Shown here: positions 10,131 through 19,443 of the stretch, piece after piece
How the letters are laid out: every line of letters starts with the position of its first letter
Position numbering within the stretch: the stretch's first letter is position 1
Source of the DNA: Verrucomicrobiia bacterium
GTDB taxonomy: Bacteria; Verrucomicrobiota; Verrucomicrobiia; Opitutales; Cerasicoccaceae
Reading direction: 5' to 3'
Assembly: GCA_030432235.1 (NCBI GenBank)
Contig: JAUIHT010000007.1
Location: 186,001-250,000 of the forward strand
DNA: 64,000 nt
The notes under the pieces: model-generated
Seen by the model: the letters and a program-made list of their open reading frames with translations, nothing else
Told to the model about the DNA's origin: nothing
Databases searched by the model: none
Position numbers and translations under genes: made by a program

Positions 10131-11165
10131 CTAGAAAATTTCCCTATTTTTTTTCAACCGCTCAAAAATCTTGTCATGGGCTACTTGAGCAGCATGAGAA
10201 AACGGAGTAATCTGAAGCTCCTCAATCCGGTCGACAGTCCTTAAAGCTTCGAATCCACCTAAATCACCCAACGCGGCAATGGCAGACATACGCTCTATCG
10301 TATCGTCAGAGTTTATCGCAATCTCTTCAATAGAGGCCACCGTACTTTGATCACTGACACCTAAACGAACCAAGGTCTGAATTGCTGACGACCGAACATA
10401 AGGCGATTCATGTTTCAAAGAAAGATTTCTAGCGATGCCAGAAACATTAATCTCTTCCTGCAGTTCAGGATACTCCTCTACCAAAATGCCCAACCCAAGT
10501 ATCGCTGTTCCTTGTAAATCTGGATCTTTGAGAGCCTTAGTAAGGGCATTAAGATTATCAGCCAGAAAGGCGCTATCTTTGATAGACCGCTCGACAAATA
10601 AAATATGAAACTGAATAGCGTACTCCCTTGAAGCCTTGCTCAAGCTCCTATTGGACCACATTGAAGTGAGTTCAGAAAAAATAACCCCAGGGGTACGCCT
10701 CTGATTAATTAATTTATTCAAAACTTCGTTTTTCAACGAATCCCATTGCATCTCTGTAACACCTAAGCCCATACGGTATGGTAGCTTGAGGAGGTCGAGT
10801 AGCATAACCAACTCCTCTGTACCTAACTCATTGCCAAGCGACCTAATTGCACTGATTTTCTGCTCATATACTCGAACCTGTTCGGTTGTTGGCGTAACCC
10901 TTTTATCTTTATCACTATAACCTGAAGCGGACTTTTCAGCATTGCTGAGCTCATACTGAGTATCTTCTTTCGAGATGTTACCCAATATACCCGAATCAAA
11001 CGCTTGAGCCTCGCGCCCTAGAATAGGGGGTTGCATGAAGGGAATCTTTTCGGACGAATCGCGCTCAAGCCAAAGAAGCGTACCAATGCAAAAAAAAAGT
11101 ATAATAAGCACAACAGACAGTATCAGCCTGATATAGATATGGTACTTACATCTTATGTTACTCAT
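10131..11165 (-). CDS. Membrane-anchored HEAT-repeat protein
   Basis: This 344-aa protein starts with a short basic segment and one hydrophobic helix at about residues 9-33, so it is probably anchored in the inner membrane with the bulk outside the cytoplasm. Residues of about 190-330 form HEAT/armadillo-like helical repeats (SSAIQTLVRLG, MSAIAALGDLGG). A GGGGAGG-type Shine-Dalgarno lies 5 bases before the ATG and just after the stop of the 2600-aa gene. HEAT repeats generally act as protein-protein scaffolds. Its position between two giant exported proteins suggests a role in their export, assembly or anchoring, which is inference. Identity beyond the fold is not recognised. Confidence 0.75.
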   Translation of the reverse strand: MSNIRCKYHIYIRLILSVVLIILFFCIGTLLWLERDSSEKIPFMQPPILGREAQAFDSGILGNISKEDTQYELSNAEKSASGYSDKDKRVTPTTEQVRVYEQKISAIRSLGNELGTEELVMLLDLLKLPYRMGLGVTEMQWDSLKNEVLNKLINQRRTPGVIFSELTSMWSNRSLSKASREYAIQFHILFVERSIKDSAFLADNLNALTKALKDPDLQGTAILGLGILVEEYPELQEEINVSGIARNLSLKHESPYVRSSAIQTLVRLGVSDQSTVASIEEIAINSDDTIERMSAIAALGDLGGFEALRTVDRIEELQITPFSHAAQVAHDKIFERLKKNREIF

Positions 11166-11180
11166 TAAAGCCTCCCCTGT

Positions 11181-14100
11181 TTACTCCCCAATTGCCCCCA
11201 GGTAAGTATTGCCATCATAAAGCTTAGTCCTGTGACAAACAGATGCGCCTACACCAGCACCTCGAATAAATCGATAGTGGTAGCGTCCCAATTCGTCAAA
11301 ATCAGTAAGAGTTACATCCTTTACAGTAGTTCCGTCCTCAAAAACGACACCCGAAACGAATATTTCTAATCTTATCCGCACTGTATCGGCTAAATTTTTC
11401 TGGAACATGACACCTTCTACGAGTTGGCTGCCGTCAGGATACACTTCAAGAATCTGAAGGTGAGATTCGTTGCTATAGGTAAGATCAAAGGCAGCAATCT
11501 CCATTCTTGAAGCAACTGCTCCTGAATCTCCAATGCGTGCAATAACCGGAAAATCGAGAGCTCGACTGGGGGTAACATCGTAGTGGTTGCCATCTTCTTT
11601 CGCACCCAAATCCTCGTCAAACTGTGGGTAAACTTCACTGGGTAATATAGCTATAGCATTGTTGCGGAGTCTCCTGGTTTTTGCAGCAACCACTGTCGCA
11701 GGGAATACATAATCAATCACGTGTACAGTAAGCGTAGACTCAGTTTCCCCTTGGATTCCCGTCACATCGTAGCTGCCAGCGGTGTCAAAAAGTACATCTA
11801 GAACCTCGCCAGCGGCTAAATCGCTTGTATTACCGTCCAGCGCAATAGAACTGTCACCCTCAAGCTGTGAGGCATCCTCCATCTTGAGCCTCAGAGTATC
11901 GCCAAGTCGAATGAAGATATCACCTTCATCGAATATATTCTTCGGCAACCACTCGATCTCAATATCGGCAATCAAACCATTGTTTTCAAAAGACGCTGAC
12001 AAGCTTGTCGATCCCTCTGTGGCGCTCAACGGAACATCTGCATACCAACAGTAGTCAGGGGCACTGCGAGGGATCCCCACAGATAGCGAGGGCATCAAAT
12101 CACGGAAACGTGTTTTCCCCTCGATAAAAGCAGGCGAGACATAACTGTACATTGAGGATGTAAAGATGTAGTTTGTTGCCTCAAGCAAGTTGACAACCCA
12201 GTCCGCAATGCCATCGCTATCGGTATCCGGACCATCGATTTTCTGCACCTTTATAGACTCAACGGTGAAGAATGGCTCAGCGTTTATGATGTCTGCAAAA
12301 AGCAACGACAGACTGTGTTCACCAGCCTCAAGCCACATGGTCAGTCCCCGGCCATACTCATCATTGCCATAGGCCTGATTGACAGAAAACTCAGATAATA
12401 GCACATCGTCAACTGATAGCTCAACCTCCTTAATTTGAGAGAAATCACCGTGTTCAGAGTTTACTGATTGGTTGTTTTGCCAGCCTTTCACTTCAATTCG
12501 ATAAATATTTGATTCAAAAACAGAGAAGTCATAAGTGAGTTTTCCCCGCTCCTCATTGGTTGCTATATACCCCCCAGATCTATACCATTGCCCAACTGTC
12601 TCACTGGCAGCTGCTCCGGCTAGGGTAACAATATTGGTGACGGTATTTTCGCTCAACAAGTCCGTCCCCAGGAAATACTCCATAAAGTCGTCAATAGCAT
12701 CAGCATCGGTATCGATTGAAAGCGGGTCGGAACCCATGGCAATTTCTAGTGCATCATCCAGGCCATCTCCATCCGTGTCACCTAACAGCGGATTCGTGTG
12801 ATAGTTGTTCCATTCATCGAAATCGGAAAGGTTATCGCCATCGGTATCGGCTAACAGACCGTTTGTTCCCAATTCTGACTCTAATTGATTTGCTAAACCA
12901 TCACTATCCGCATCAGCCATAGGATCATTAGTGACAGACAGATCACCAAAAACATTATATTCCCAAACGTCAGGCAAGCCGTCTAAATCACTGTCTGTTT
13001 TGTAAATTAGCTGAATATCCTCCGGGTCCAGTACATAATTGAACACGCAAAACTCATCGAACACACCTCCCATGTTAGAAAAGCGCATTGGATTGGGCAG
13101 TGAAGTGAATGCGTAACGCGGTATCTCGAAAGCAAGTTGCCCATCAAGATAAAGTCTAAGGTTGTCATCATTGTATGTGACAGCCACGTGGTGCCATTCA
13201 TTGGCCTGCCAATGAATGGGCGTGTAGTGTAAATTAATATTGCCACCCGTGACACCACCGGAGCCATCATGCTGGCGAATTCCTAGTAGTTTGGTTTCAC
13301 GATGAACCACGAGCCCGAGATAGGCAGGAGTGTACTTGGCCTTCCAGTTACCAATCTCAAATAAACTGCGCCATATTTTAGACGTAACGACCGTACCGCT
13401 CTCCCAAGAAGGTTTATACCAAAAACTAAGACTGCCCTCTAGCCGAGATAGCGAAGCAACAGAGTTGAATTCCAATTCATCATTTTCATTCAGTAGAATC
13501 CCTTGATTGGAAAAACCTGAAACAAAGCCATACCCTTTATAAACAGTGGGAGTCTCTCCCCCTTCTCCAATAAGGCTACCATTAAATACATATTGCGCTA
13601 TCCGGGAAGGAAGATAACTAGAGGAGAGATTGATATTTGTTCCAGCATTGCTTTCCTCATTATTACTGACCCCATCAAGGTCATTATCACGAGGCCGTGA
13701 GTCTGCTGAATTGGGATCGAAATTTTGAGTTACTTCAAAAGCGTCCGACCACCCATCGATATCGGTATCAATGGAATTAGGGTCTGTCTGCCAGAAAAAT
13801 TCTTCTACATTAGACAAACCATCTGCATCCGTATCAACATCTGCATCGGCGACATAGCGTTGGAGCGAATTCCCCAGTTCCCACCAATCAGGCATGCCAT
13901 CACCGTCAGAATCCAACGAGACATCTGAGGGATCCAAAGGATTCAGACCATAGTAAACCTCAAAATAATCACTGAGATTATCAGAGTCAGTATCCTCTAC
14001 GTCAATGAACGTCCCGTTCAGGTACTCCAGTGAATTAACAAGACCATCTCCGTCATAGTCTTCATCTCCATCTACTGGATCTAATTCATCTAGAAATTCA

Positions 14101-17100
14101 TAAAGACGCTCAAAATCATTTGGCATTCCATCTCCATCAAAGTCAAAGCCCGCTGGCTCTCGATTTGAAACTAGAAGGGTGTCCACATATGTTGCGGATT
14201 CATCCTTTGTATCCGGCAAGTTTTTGACCAGAAAACGCGAGAAATGTGGAACATCAGGATTATGGAAAGGTAACCCCCAAAAGACCATCTTGCCGTTAAG
14301 AATAAGATTCCATTTCTTTTCGGAATAATTCAAATTAATCGAATAATTCTGCCAGCCTTCTTCGATTGTATTATAGGTATCACTCTCCCATTCTCCCAAC
14401 TCATTATTCCAAGCAACAAGCTTACGGTTAGCACCTAAAGCAAATACTGCTGAGGTCGGTTGCTGAGGAGTAATCGATTCCGGTACTTCGGTCGGCAACA
14501 AATCTGCCTGAAACGAAACCCATAAATTAGGAACATCAAACCACCCCGCATAAATAAAGGCTAAAGCATACTCTCCGGCGATGGATAGTGATTGCTCTCC
14601 CGATCCCGCTGTCAAATTGGTAACTGTAGCCGAGGATTCAGCCAGCCAGCCATTTTGAGTATCAATATCGCCGACAAAGTACCCTTCCGAAACTTCAAAT
14701 TCCACTTTCCATTCGATCAAACCATTGGAATCCGCATCCGGACGCCGCTGAGCATCAGGAACAAGTGGATTAAGCCCAAATAGCTCCTCAAGTCCATCGA
14801 CCACACCGTCACCATCCGTGTCGGCATTCAATGGGTCCGTTTCATCTATATCGACAATGCTGTTTCCATTCGCATCTTCCTCCAAGTTACTTAGGCCATC
14901 ACCGTCGATATCAGAGCTAAGAGCATATTTTTGCACCAAATAGCGGTGAATTCTACTTTTACTTTCGATTGAAAGTGATCCGCTAAAAACGATCAGCTCT
15001 GCAATATTTCCTCCAAGGAAATGGCTGCTATCACTGCTCTTCTTTCCTAAAGCCAGTATCGTCGAACTTCCACTTTCCCATGATTGGGTCACTTGATTTG
15101 AGAACGCCCCTATATATCCTTCACTTGCAATATGAATTACACCATTCAAGCCACCATCACTTCCTCCTTCACGAGAAACAGATGTAACAAGAAAACGGTT
15201 TAGATAATCCGCATCGAACGTGAGATAAGCCCCATCCGCATTAACCCCAACATTGTTAATCCCTAGCTCATTCGCATTAGGGCCCCAACGCAGTAAAGGC
15301 GCACCAGTAATATTGGTGCCCTGATTGAAGCTAAAAACAGCAGCTTTGTCATGCCCACCATGGCGCTGGTGGACAACAAAAGCAGTGAAATCATGGAGGC
15401 TTGGGTCAAACCCTAAATCTCCATCCAGATAATCATCTGTCCCATCGAAAAATACAGAGGGGAGATGCAGGCTGCTTTCATCAAGGGCCGGACGAGCCGT
15501 AGTACTATCTTGCCGGAGCCGATGCACAAATCCACTTTTGTCTTCCCATTGATAAATCTTATCCTGTTCGTCTCTTTCCAGACCAGTTTCTGCATCAAAC
15601 CAAGCGACCAAAGAAGCTTCACTTAGCACAGGCCCCAGTTCATCCCGATTGGATGGATCCATTCCAAGATTAAGCTCACGAATATTACTCAAACCATCCA
15701 AATCGTAGTCATCATCCGCACCCTGGTCTAAATCAGTAAAATATTGCCGCTCAATTTCATCAGGCAAACCATCTGCATCTACATCGAGATTAATGCTGTA
15801 TTTATTGCCTAGATATTCCTCAAGTTCTCGAAGTTCAGTGTCAGACAAAGCCTCGCTAAAAGCAAAAATCTCGACGACATCACCAGCAAAATAATCATTG
15901 TTATCCGCATCACTGAATTTTTTACGTCCTACGTAGTATGCTTCAGAGAAACCACTGGACCATGTTTGAGGAGCTTCAGAATGAAGTGTATATCGTTCTC
16001 CTAAGGCTCGTATTTTCAAAATCCCGTTCAGCCCTTGGGCTATCCCACCGACACGGCGAGCCGAAACGATCTTTAGATCATTAAGTTGTTCTTCTGCTAA
16101 TGAAACAAAAGCTCCAGAGGTGCTAGCACCGACTTCATTAATTCCAAAATCACCAGACTCCGGACGGTTCCATCGTAATAAAGGCGAGCCAATGGCATCA
16201 TCACTAGTTGAGTAACTCAGTGTAGCCGATAACCCGTTTTCGAGACGCTGCGCCGTGACAGCAATCAAAGTGAAATCACCTGTGCCAGGATCGAAGTTGC
16301 TATCACCAAAGAGATAATCATCAACTCCATCAAATCGAACAATCTGCTGACCGCTCGTACCCCAAGGAACAGCCAAAGGACGACGCCCATCATCGTACTG
16401 AATAGCAGTATTGCCATTGCCGGACGAATCAAACCAGGAAACGACATTATCTAATGAGTCGGTTTCAATACCTTGAGCACCATCCAACCACAATTCGAGG
16501 GATGGCTTTTTAACAATAAAATTAAATCCGTCAAAGGTACTTGCGTCCGTACTCAAATTATACTCTCGCCAGTTGTTGAGACCATCTTCGTCCGGATCTC
16601 CCAACGCATCTTCATCCAACGAGCCAAAAATGCTCCTTTCCCAATCGTCCGGAAGGCCATCGCTATCTTGGTCGAGTGACAAACCATATTCTGTCGCAAG
16701 TTTTCGCTCCATCTGAATTATGGTGTCTTCTTCTAGAGAACCTTTATACACGCGCACTTCAGCAATATCTCCTCCGAAGTAATGCGTTGTCCCATAAGCT
16801 TTCTTGCCCAAGAAAAGCCCAGTATTGCTACCGCTAATCCAATCTTGAACACCCTCGGCAATATGCGTTTCGCCATTTGTCAATGAGCGTAAGCGCAAGC
16901 TCCCTCCACTACCATAAACGCCACCGGTTCGGCTGACCGATGATATATAAATCTGATTCTCATATTCTGAACCCAGATCTACGTATGTACCGTTTGTACC
17001 CGCTCCGACCGCATTAATGCCAAACTGACCCGCTTCCGGCCCATACCTAAGCAAGGGAGACCCCGTTGTCCCTGGCAACACAGAGAAACTAACCGGTGCA

Positions 17101-18983
17101 GCTTTATCATGCCCGCCTAGTCGTCGGTGAACTAATATTATGGTAAAATCATCCGCCCCTGCGTCAAACGCAGCATCGCCTTCAAGAAAATCATCTACAC
17201 CGTCAAAGCGAACAGCTGACTTGCCGCCAATCGCATCGGTAACGAATTCCGGTCGGACCGTTATAGTGGACTGCGCCAAGTCGGTTCCATAGGAAACACG
17301 GTTTCTCCAGCTTTCAACTCCATCAGAACCGTCCAGTACGATTCCGGAGTCAGCAATTAACCAAATATACAGAGTGGCAGACGAACCGTCCGACAGCCCG
17401 TCTCCATCCGTATCCCATAGATTCGGGTCGGTCTCCGTTGCGTCAACGATACCATTGCCGTTAATATCTTCTTCAGAATTGGAGAGGCCGTCTCCGTCAT
17501 TATCCAAATTATCAGGCTCACTATAACCGATGCTTACCTGGTCCAAATATGAAATAGCACTCCTTTCTTCCAAAAATCCGAAAGAAGTAAAATAAGGCAC
17601 CGGGTTTGCAAAACCAAAGTCATTCGCGACTTTAACTCCATTCAAGTATAGTGACCAAACCTGCCTCGCATAATCCAATTCTACCGTGATACGTTGCCAA
17701 GTATCATCCACAGCTTTATGCTCAAGCATTTGCCACTCCCCCAGCGGTAAAGCACTACCATCAAAGGCGTTCAGTTGGCCATCCTCATCAAAATAGAAAC
17801 CCGCCGATGTACTACTCTTCAGTGCAGGCACCCCTCTTAGGGCACCAGTCACAATTCGAAAATCTACCCAAACAACCTGTTGTGCTTCAGCGCTAAAAAG
17901 ATTGTAAAGCTGCACGGGCCCAGTACCACCAGCGATTTTAGCAGAGAAATTCCCAGAATACACCTCATCAATAGTGATTACCGGCTCTATATCACCGCTA
18001 TATTGCCAGCCACTTGACGAAGTTATACCTTGTTGGCTGTGGTTTTCGAAGTCATCAAAAAAAGGCAAAGAGCCAAGATCATACTCATCATGGCTCAAAG
18101 GATCGGCACCCGATGCGAGTTCCCACCCATCAGGCACGCCATCATCATCAGAATCAGGATCTCCTGCATGTAAGTCCCTCAGAAATTCTTGAATATTGAC
18201 CACGCCGTCGAAATCAGAATCAAGATCACGGTCATCGGCATATAGGTCGAGACCATTAGCTGTCTCATAGGCATCACTCATGCCATCACTATCACTATCC
18301 AAAAAGACCGGATTCTCATAACCTGCATAGAAAAAATCAAAGTAGACAGGCGCCAAACCACCTCCTTTGAGACGGAACTGAGTAAAGGCATCCAGCAAAT
18401 CATCCAGGAATCGCAAGTCCGTGGCCACCAATTTATTGTCTAGGTAAAGGTCCCAGGTCTTCGTAGTGTAATTGAGGCGGTAAGTGAACCGCACCCAGCT
18501 GGTAGAAACCCCATCAGCAGTCAGCGAAAACTCGTGTGGGACCCGTTGCCACTGACCGCTCCCTTGCCCATCTCCATGTACCACGTAAAGCCAGCCTGTG
18601 CCCTCATCATCAACCAGGCCCGACATGGCCGAGGTAACGTCACTGGCGGAGAGCGGTAAAGATTCAAAAGGGCCAGCGACAGGCTTGAGGTAGAAATCCA
18701 CAAAAGTGACCGCACTCACTGTGCTCCCAGGAAAACTTGCCGTCAGAAAACCACTGGAGCCGAGAGGAAACTCAACGCCTTGGGCATCTGAGGCAAAGTC
18801 CGCTAAGGTCACCAAAGCCCCTGAATTGCCGACAATCCAAGGCGACTGTCCGGGAGCAACCCCATCATTATAACCGTCGACTACCTCAAAGTCCGTCTCG
18901 TACGGAAGACTAATTTGTCCGACTAATTGTCCAGAAAAGAGGGCTAGCGAAAGCCCGAGGCAGGCTGCGCTAACGCGGTTCAT
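11181..18983 (-). CDS. Giant exported LamG / TSP3 protein (2600 aa)
   Basis: A signal peptide is visible at residues 1-23 (MNRVSAACLGLSLALFSGQL). TSP3 repeats separate several jelly-roll domains. Three related LamG-type domains sit at roughly residues 544-768, 831-1068 and 1124-1354, each with an FDGVDD(Y/F)L or FDGTDDYL strand. Three other ConA-like modules of the FEVxxGY or FEN type lie near the N-terminus, near residue 300 and near residue 1400. A further LamG with WHHVAVTYND lies near residues 1794-1991, and a carbohydrate-binding-like segment near 2118-2248. The last 250 residues are not recognised. LamG and CBM-like folds bind glycans or proteins, so an adhesin or matrix protein is likely; no enzyme motif was found. 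The start codon lies in the loop of a perfect stem-loop at 18971-19004. Confidence 0.85.
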   Translation of the reverse strand: MNRVSAACLGLSLALFSGQLVGQISLPYETDFEVVDGYNDGVAPGQSPWIVGNSGALVTLADFASDAQGVEFPLGSSGFLTASFPGSTVSAVTFVDFYLKPVAGPFESLPLSASDVTSAMSGLVDDEGTGWLYVVHGDGQGSGQWQRVPHEFSLTADGVSTSWVRFTYRLNYTTKTWDLYLDNKLVATDLRFLDDLLDAFTQFRLKGGGLAPVYFDFFYAGYENPVFLDSDSDGMSDAYETANGLDLYADDRDLDSDFDGVVNIQEFLRDLHAGDPDSDDDGVPDGWELASGADPLSHDEYDLGSLPFFDDFENHSQQGITSSSGWQYSGDIEPVITIDEVYSGNFSAKIAGGTGPVQLYNLFSAEAQQVVWVDFRIVTGALRGVPALKSSTSAGFYFDEDGQLNAFDGSALPLGEWQMLEHKAVDDTWQRITVELDYARQVWSLYLNGVKVANDFGFANPVPYFTSFGFLEERSAISYLDQVSIGYSEPDNLDNDGDGLSNSEEDINGNGIVDATETDPNLWDTDGDGLSDGSSATLYIWLIADSGIVLDGSDGVESWRNRVSYGTDLAQSTITVRPEFVTDAIGGKSAVRFDGVDDFLEGDAAFDAGADDFTIILVHRRLGGHDKAAPVSFSVLPGTTGSPLLRYGPEAGQFGINAVGAGTNGTYVDLGSEYENQIYISSVSRTGGVYGSGGSLRLRSLTNGETHIAEGVQDWISGSNTGLFLGKKAYGTTHYFGGDIAEVRVYKGSLEEDTIIQMERKLATEYGLSLDQDSDGLPDDWERSIFGSLDEDALGDPDEDGLNNWREYNLSTDASTFDGFNFIVKKPSLELWLDGAQGIETDSLDNVVSWFDSSGNGNTAIQYDDGRRPLAVPWGTSGQQIVRFDGVDDYLFGDSNFDPGTGDFTLIAVTAQRLENGLSATLSYSTSDDAIGSPLLRWNRPESGDFGINEVGASTSGAFVSLAEEQLNDLKIVSARRVGGIAQGLNGILKIRALGERYTLHSEAPQTWSSGFSEAYYVGRKKFSDADNNDYFAGDVVEIFAFSEALSDTELRELEEYLGNKYSINLDVDADGLPDEIERQYFTDLDQGADDDYDLDGLSNIRELNLGMDPSNRDELGPVLSEASLVAWFDAETGLERDEQDKIYQWEDKSGFVHRLRQDSTTARPALDESSLHLPSVFFDGTDDYLDGDLGFDPSLHDFTAFVVHQRHGGHDKAAVFSFNQGTNITGAPLLRWGPNANELGINNVGVNADGAYLTFDADYLNRFLVTSVSREGGSDGGLNGVIHIASEGYIGAFSNQVTQSWESGSSTILALGKKSSDSSHFLGGNIAELIVFSGSLSIESKSRIHRYLVQKYALSSDIDGDGLSNLEEDANGNSIVDIDETDPLNADTDGDGVVDGLEELFGLNPLVPDAQRRPDADSNGLIEWKVEFEVSEGYFVGDIDTQNGWLAESSATVTNLTAGSGEQSLSIAGEYALAFIYAGWFDVPNLWVSFQADLLPTEVPESITPQQPTSAVFALGANRKLVAWNNELGEWESDTYNTIEEGWQNYSINLNYSEKKWNLILNGKMVFWGLPFHNPDVPHFSRFLVKNLPDTKDESATYVDTLLVSNREPAGFDFDGDGMPNDFERLYEFLDELDPVDGDEDYDGDGLVNSLEYLNGTFIDVEDTDSDNLSDYFEVYYGLNPLDPSDVSLDSDGDGMPDWWELGNSLQRYVADADVDTDADGLSNVEEFFWQTDPNSIDTDIDGWSDAFEVTQNFDPNSADSRPRDNDLDGVSNNEESNAGTNINLSSSYLPSRIAQYVFNGSLIGEGGETPTVYKGYGFVSGFSNQGILLNENDELEFNSVASLSRLEGSLSFWYKPSWESGTVVTSKIWRSLFEIGNWKAKYTPAYLGLVVHRETKLLGIRQHDGSGGVTGGNINLHYTPIHWQANEWHHVAVTYNDDNLRLYLDGQLAFEIPRYAFTSLPNPMRFSNMGGVFDEFCVFNYVLDPEDIQLIYKTDSDLDGLPDVWEYNVFGDLSVTNDPMADADSDGLANQLESELGTNGLLADTDGDNLSDFDEWNNYHTNPLLGDTDGDGLDDALEIAMGSDPLSIDTDADAIDDFMEYFLGTDLLSENTVTNIVTLAGAAASETVGQWYRSGGYIATNEERGKLTYDFSVFESNIYRIEVKGWQNNQSVNSEHGDFSQIKEVELSVDDVLLSEFSVNQAYGNDEYGRGLTMWLEAGEHSLSLLFADIINAEPFFTVESIKVQKIDGPDTDSDGIADWVVNLLEATNYIFTSSMYSYVSPAFIEGKTRFRDLMPSLSVGIPRSAPDYCWYADVPLSATEGSTSLSASFENNGLIADIEIEWLPKNIFDEGDIFIRLGDTLRLKMEDASQLEGDSSIALDGNTSDLAAGEVLDVLFDTAGSYDVTGIQGETESTLTVHVIDYVFPATVVAAKTRRLRNNAIAILPSEVYPQFDEDLGAKEDGNHYDVTPSRALDFPVIARIGDSGAVASRMEIAAFDLTYSNESHLQILEVYPDGSQLVEGVMFQKNLADTVRIRLEIFVSGVVFEDGTTVKDVTLTDFDELGRYHYRFIRGAGVGASVCHRTKLYDGNTYLGAIGE

Positions 18984-19004
18984 TATATGGCGAAAACCGC
19001 GTTA
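18971..19004 (-). promoter_or_regulatory. Perfect 10-bp stem-loop enclosing the giant gene start codon
   Basis: On the minus strand TAACGCGGTT (19004-18995) and AACCGCGTTA (18980-18971) are exact inverse complements separated by 14 bases. The loop ends with the ATG of the 2600-aa gene, and the 5' arm begins with the TAA stop of the upstream small gene. In mRNA this would fold around the initiation site and could make translation of the giant protein depend on ribosomes finishing the small gene, or mark a processing site. The structure is seen directly; its function is inferred. Confidence 0.6.
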
Positions 19005-19208
19005 ACGTTTACCAGGGAAAAACTTGGAGGCCAAACGGGCCAGCTTGCTATCCGGCTTTCTGCTACCGAAAAGCATCAGCAGCGAAGTAATCAGGATGAA
19101 CCCGCCTACACTCGACATTTCGATGAGGGTCCCCCCGGCGGGTTCCTCGGCATGAAGCAGGGCTGGTAAAGCAAAACAGGCGGTAAGGAGTAGTCCGATG
19201 GTTTTCAT
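19002..19208 (-). CDS. Small exported membrane protein heading the giant-protein operon
   Basis: This is a 68-aa protein with an N-terminal signal-like helix (residues 1-20, cleavage plausible after LHAEE), a second hydrophobic helix (GGFILITSLLMLFG) and a basic tail with two Lys/Arg clusters. The signal-helix-basic order resembles the layout of C-terminal sorting tags, but no PEP, LPxTG or Gly-Gly signature is present. It is the first gene downstream of the divergent promoter region and its stop codon lies in the stem that surrounds the next start. Its role is unknown; a small accessory or anchor component of the giant-protein system is possible. Confidence 0.6.
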   Translation of the reverse strand: MKTIGLLLTACFALPALLHAEEPAGGTLIEMSSVGGFILITSLLMLFGSRKPDSKLARLASKFFPGKR

Positions 19209-19270
19209 GGTAGGATGATTAATAGATTGGCTTACACTTGCGAAAAGATATCAAAAAATGGTCACTGCAA

Positions 19271-19286
19271 GCATTAAAGTTAATGC
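19271..19286. promoter_or_regulatory. Operator-like palindrome in divergent intergenic region
   Basis: GCATTAA-AG-TTAATGC is a perfect 7-bp inverted repeat with a 2-bp centre, too tight for an RNA hairpin but typical of a dimeric repressor or activator site. It lies in the 5' leader of the minus-strand giant-protein operon, downstream of its proposed promoter. No regulator gene is adjacent. Confidence 0.4.
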
Positions 19287-19319
19287 AGTCGAAATGATCG
19301 TTTAATATCACAAGTACTT

Positions 19320-19348
19320 TGGTATAATATTTATACTACTAATATCAA
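19320..19348. promoter_or_regulatory. Overlapping divergent promoters with palindromic -10 region
   Basis: On the plus strand TGGTATAAT (19320-19328) is a perfect extended -10, 116 bases before the ATG at 19444. On the minus strand TTGATA (19348-19343) and TATACC (19326-19321) are spaced 16 bp and would drive the giant-protein operon. The two -10 elements share the perfect inverted repeat GTATAA-TAT-TTATAC (19322-19336), so polymerase or a regulator could occupy only one direction at a time. Confidence 0.45.
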
Positions 19349-19443
19349 GCAGGCAGTACATTCGATACGCTATCCAAAAATGAATCCAATCCAGAAATTT
19401 GATTTGATACCATGGGCCAAGTGGACTTTTACCTGACAAACGT

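Noticed and set aside
2427-18983. Giant genes as assembly artefacts of repeated DNA
   Set aside because: The repeats are diverged at codon level and both frames stay open with proper signal peptides, so collapse or chimera is not indicated.
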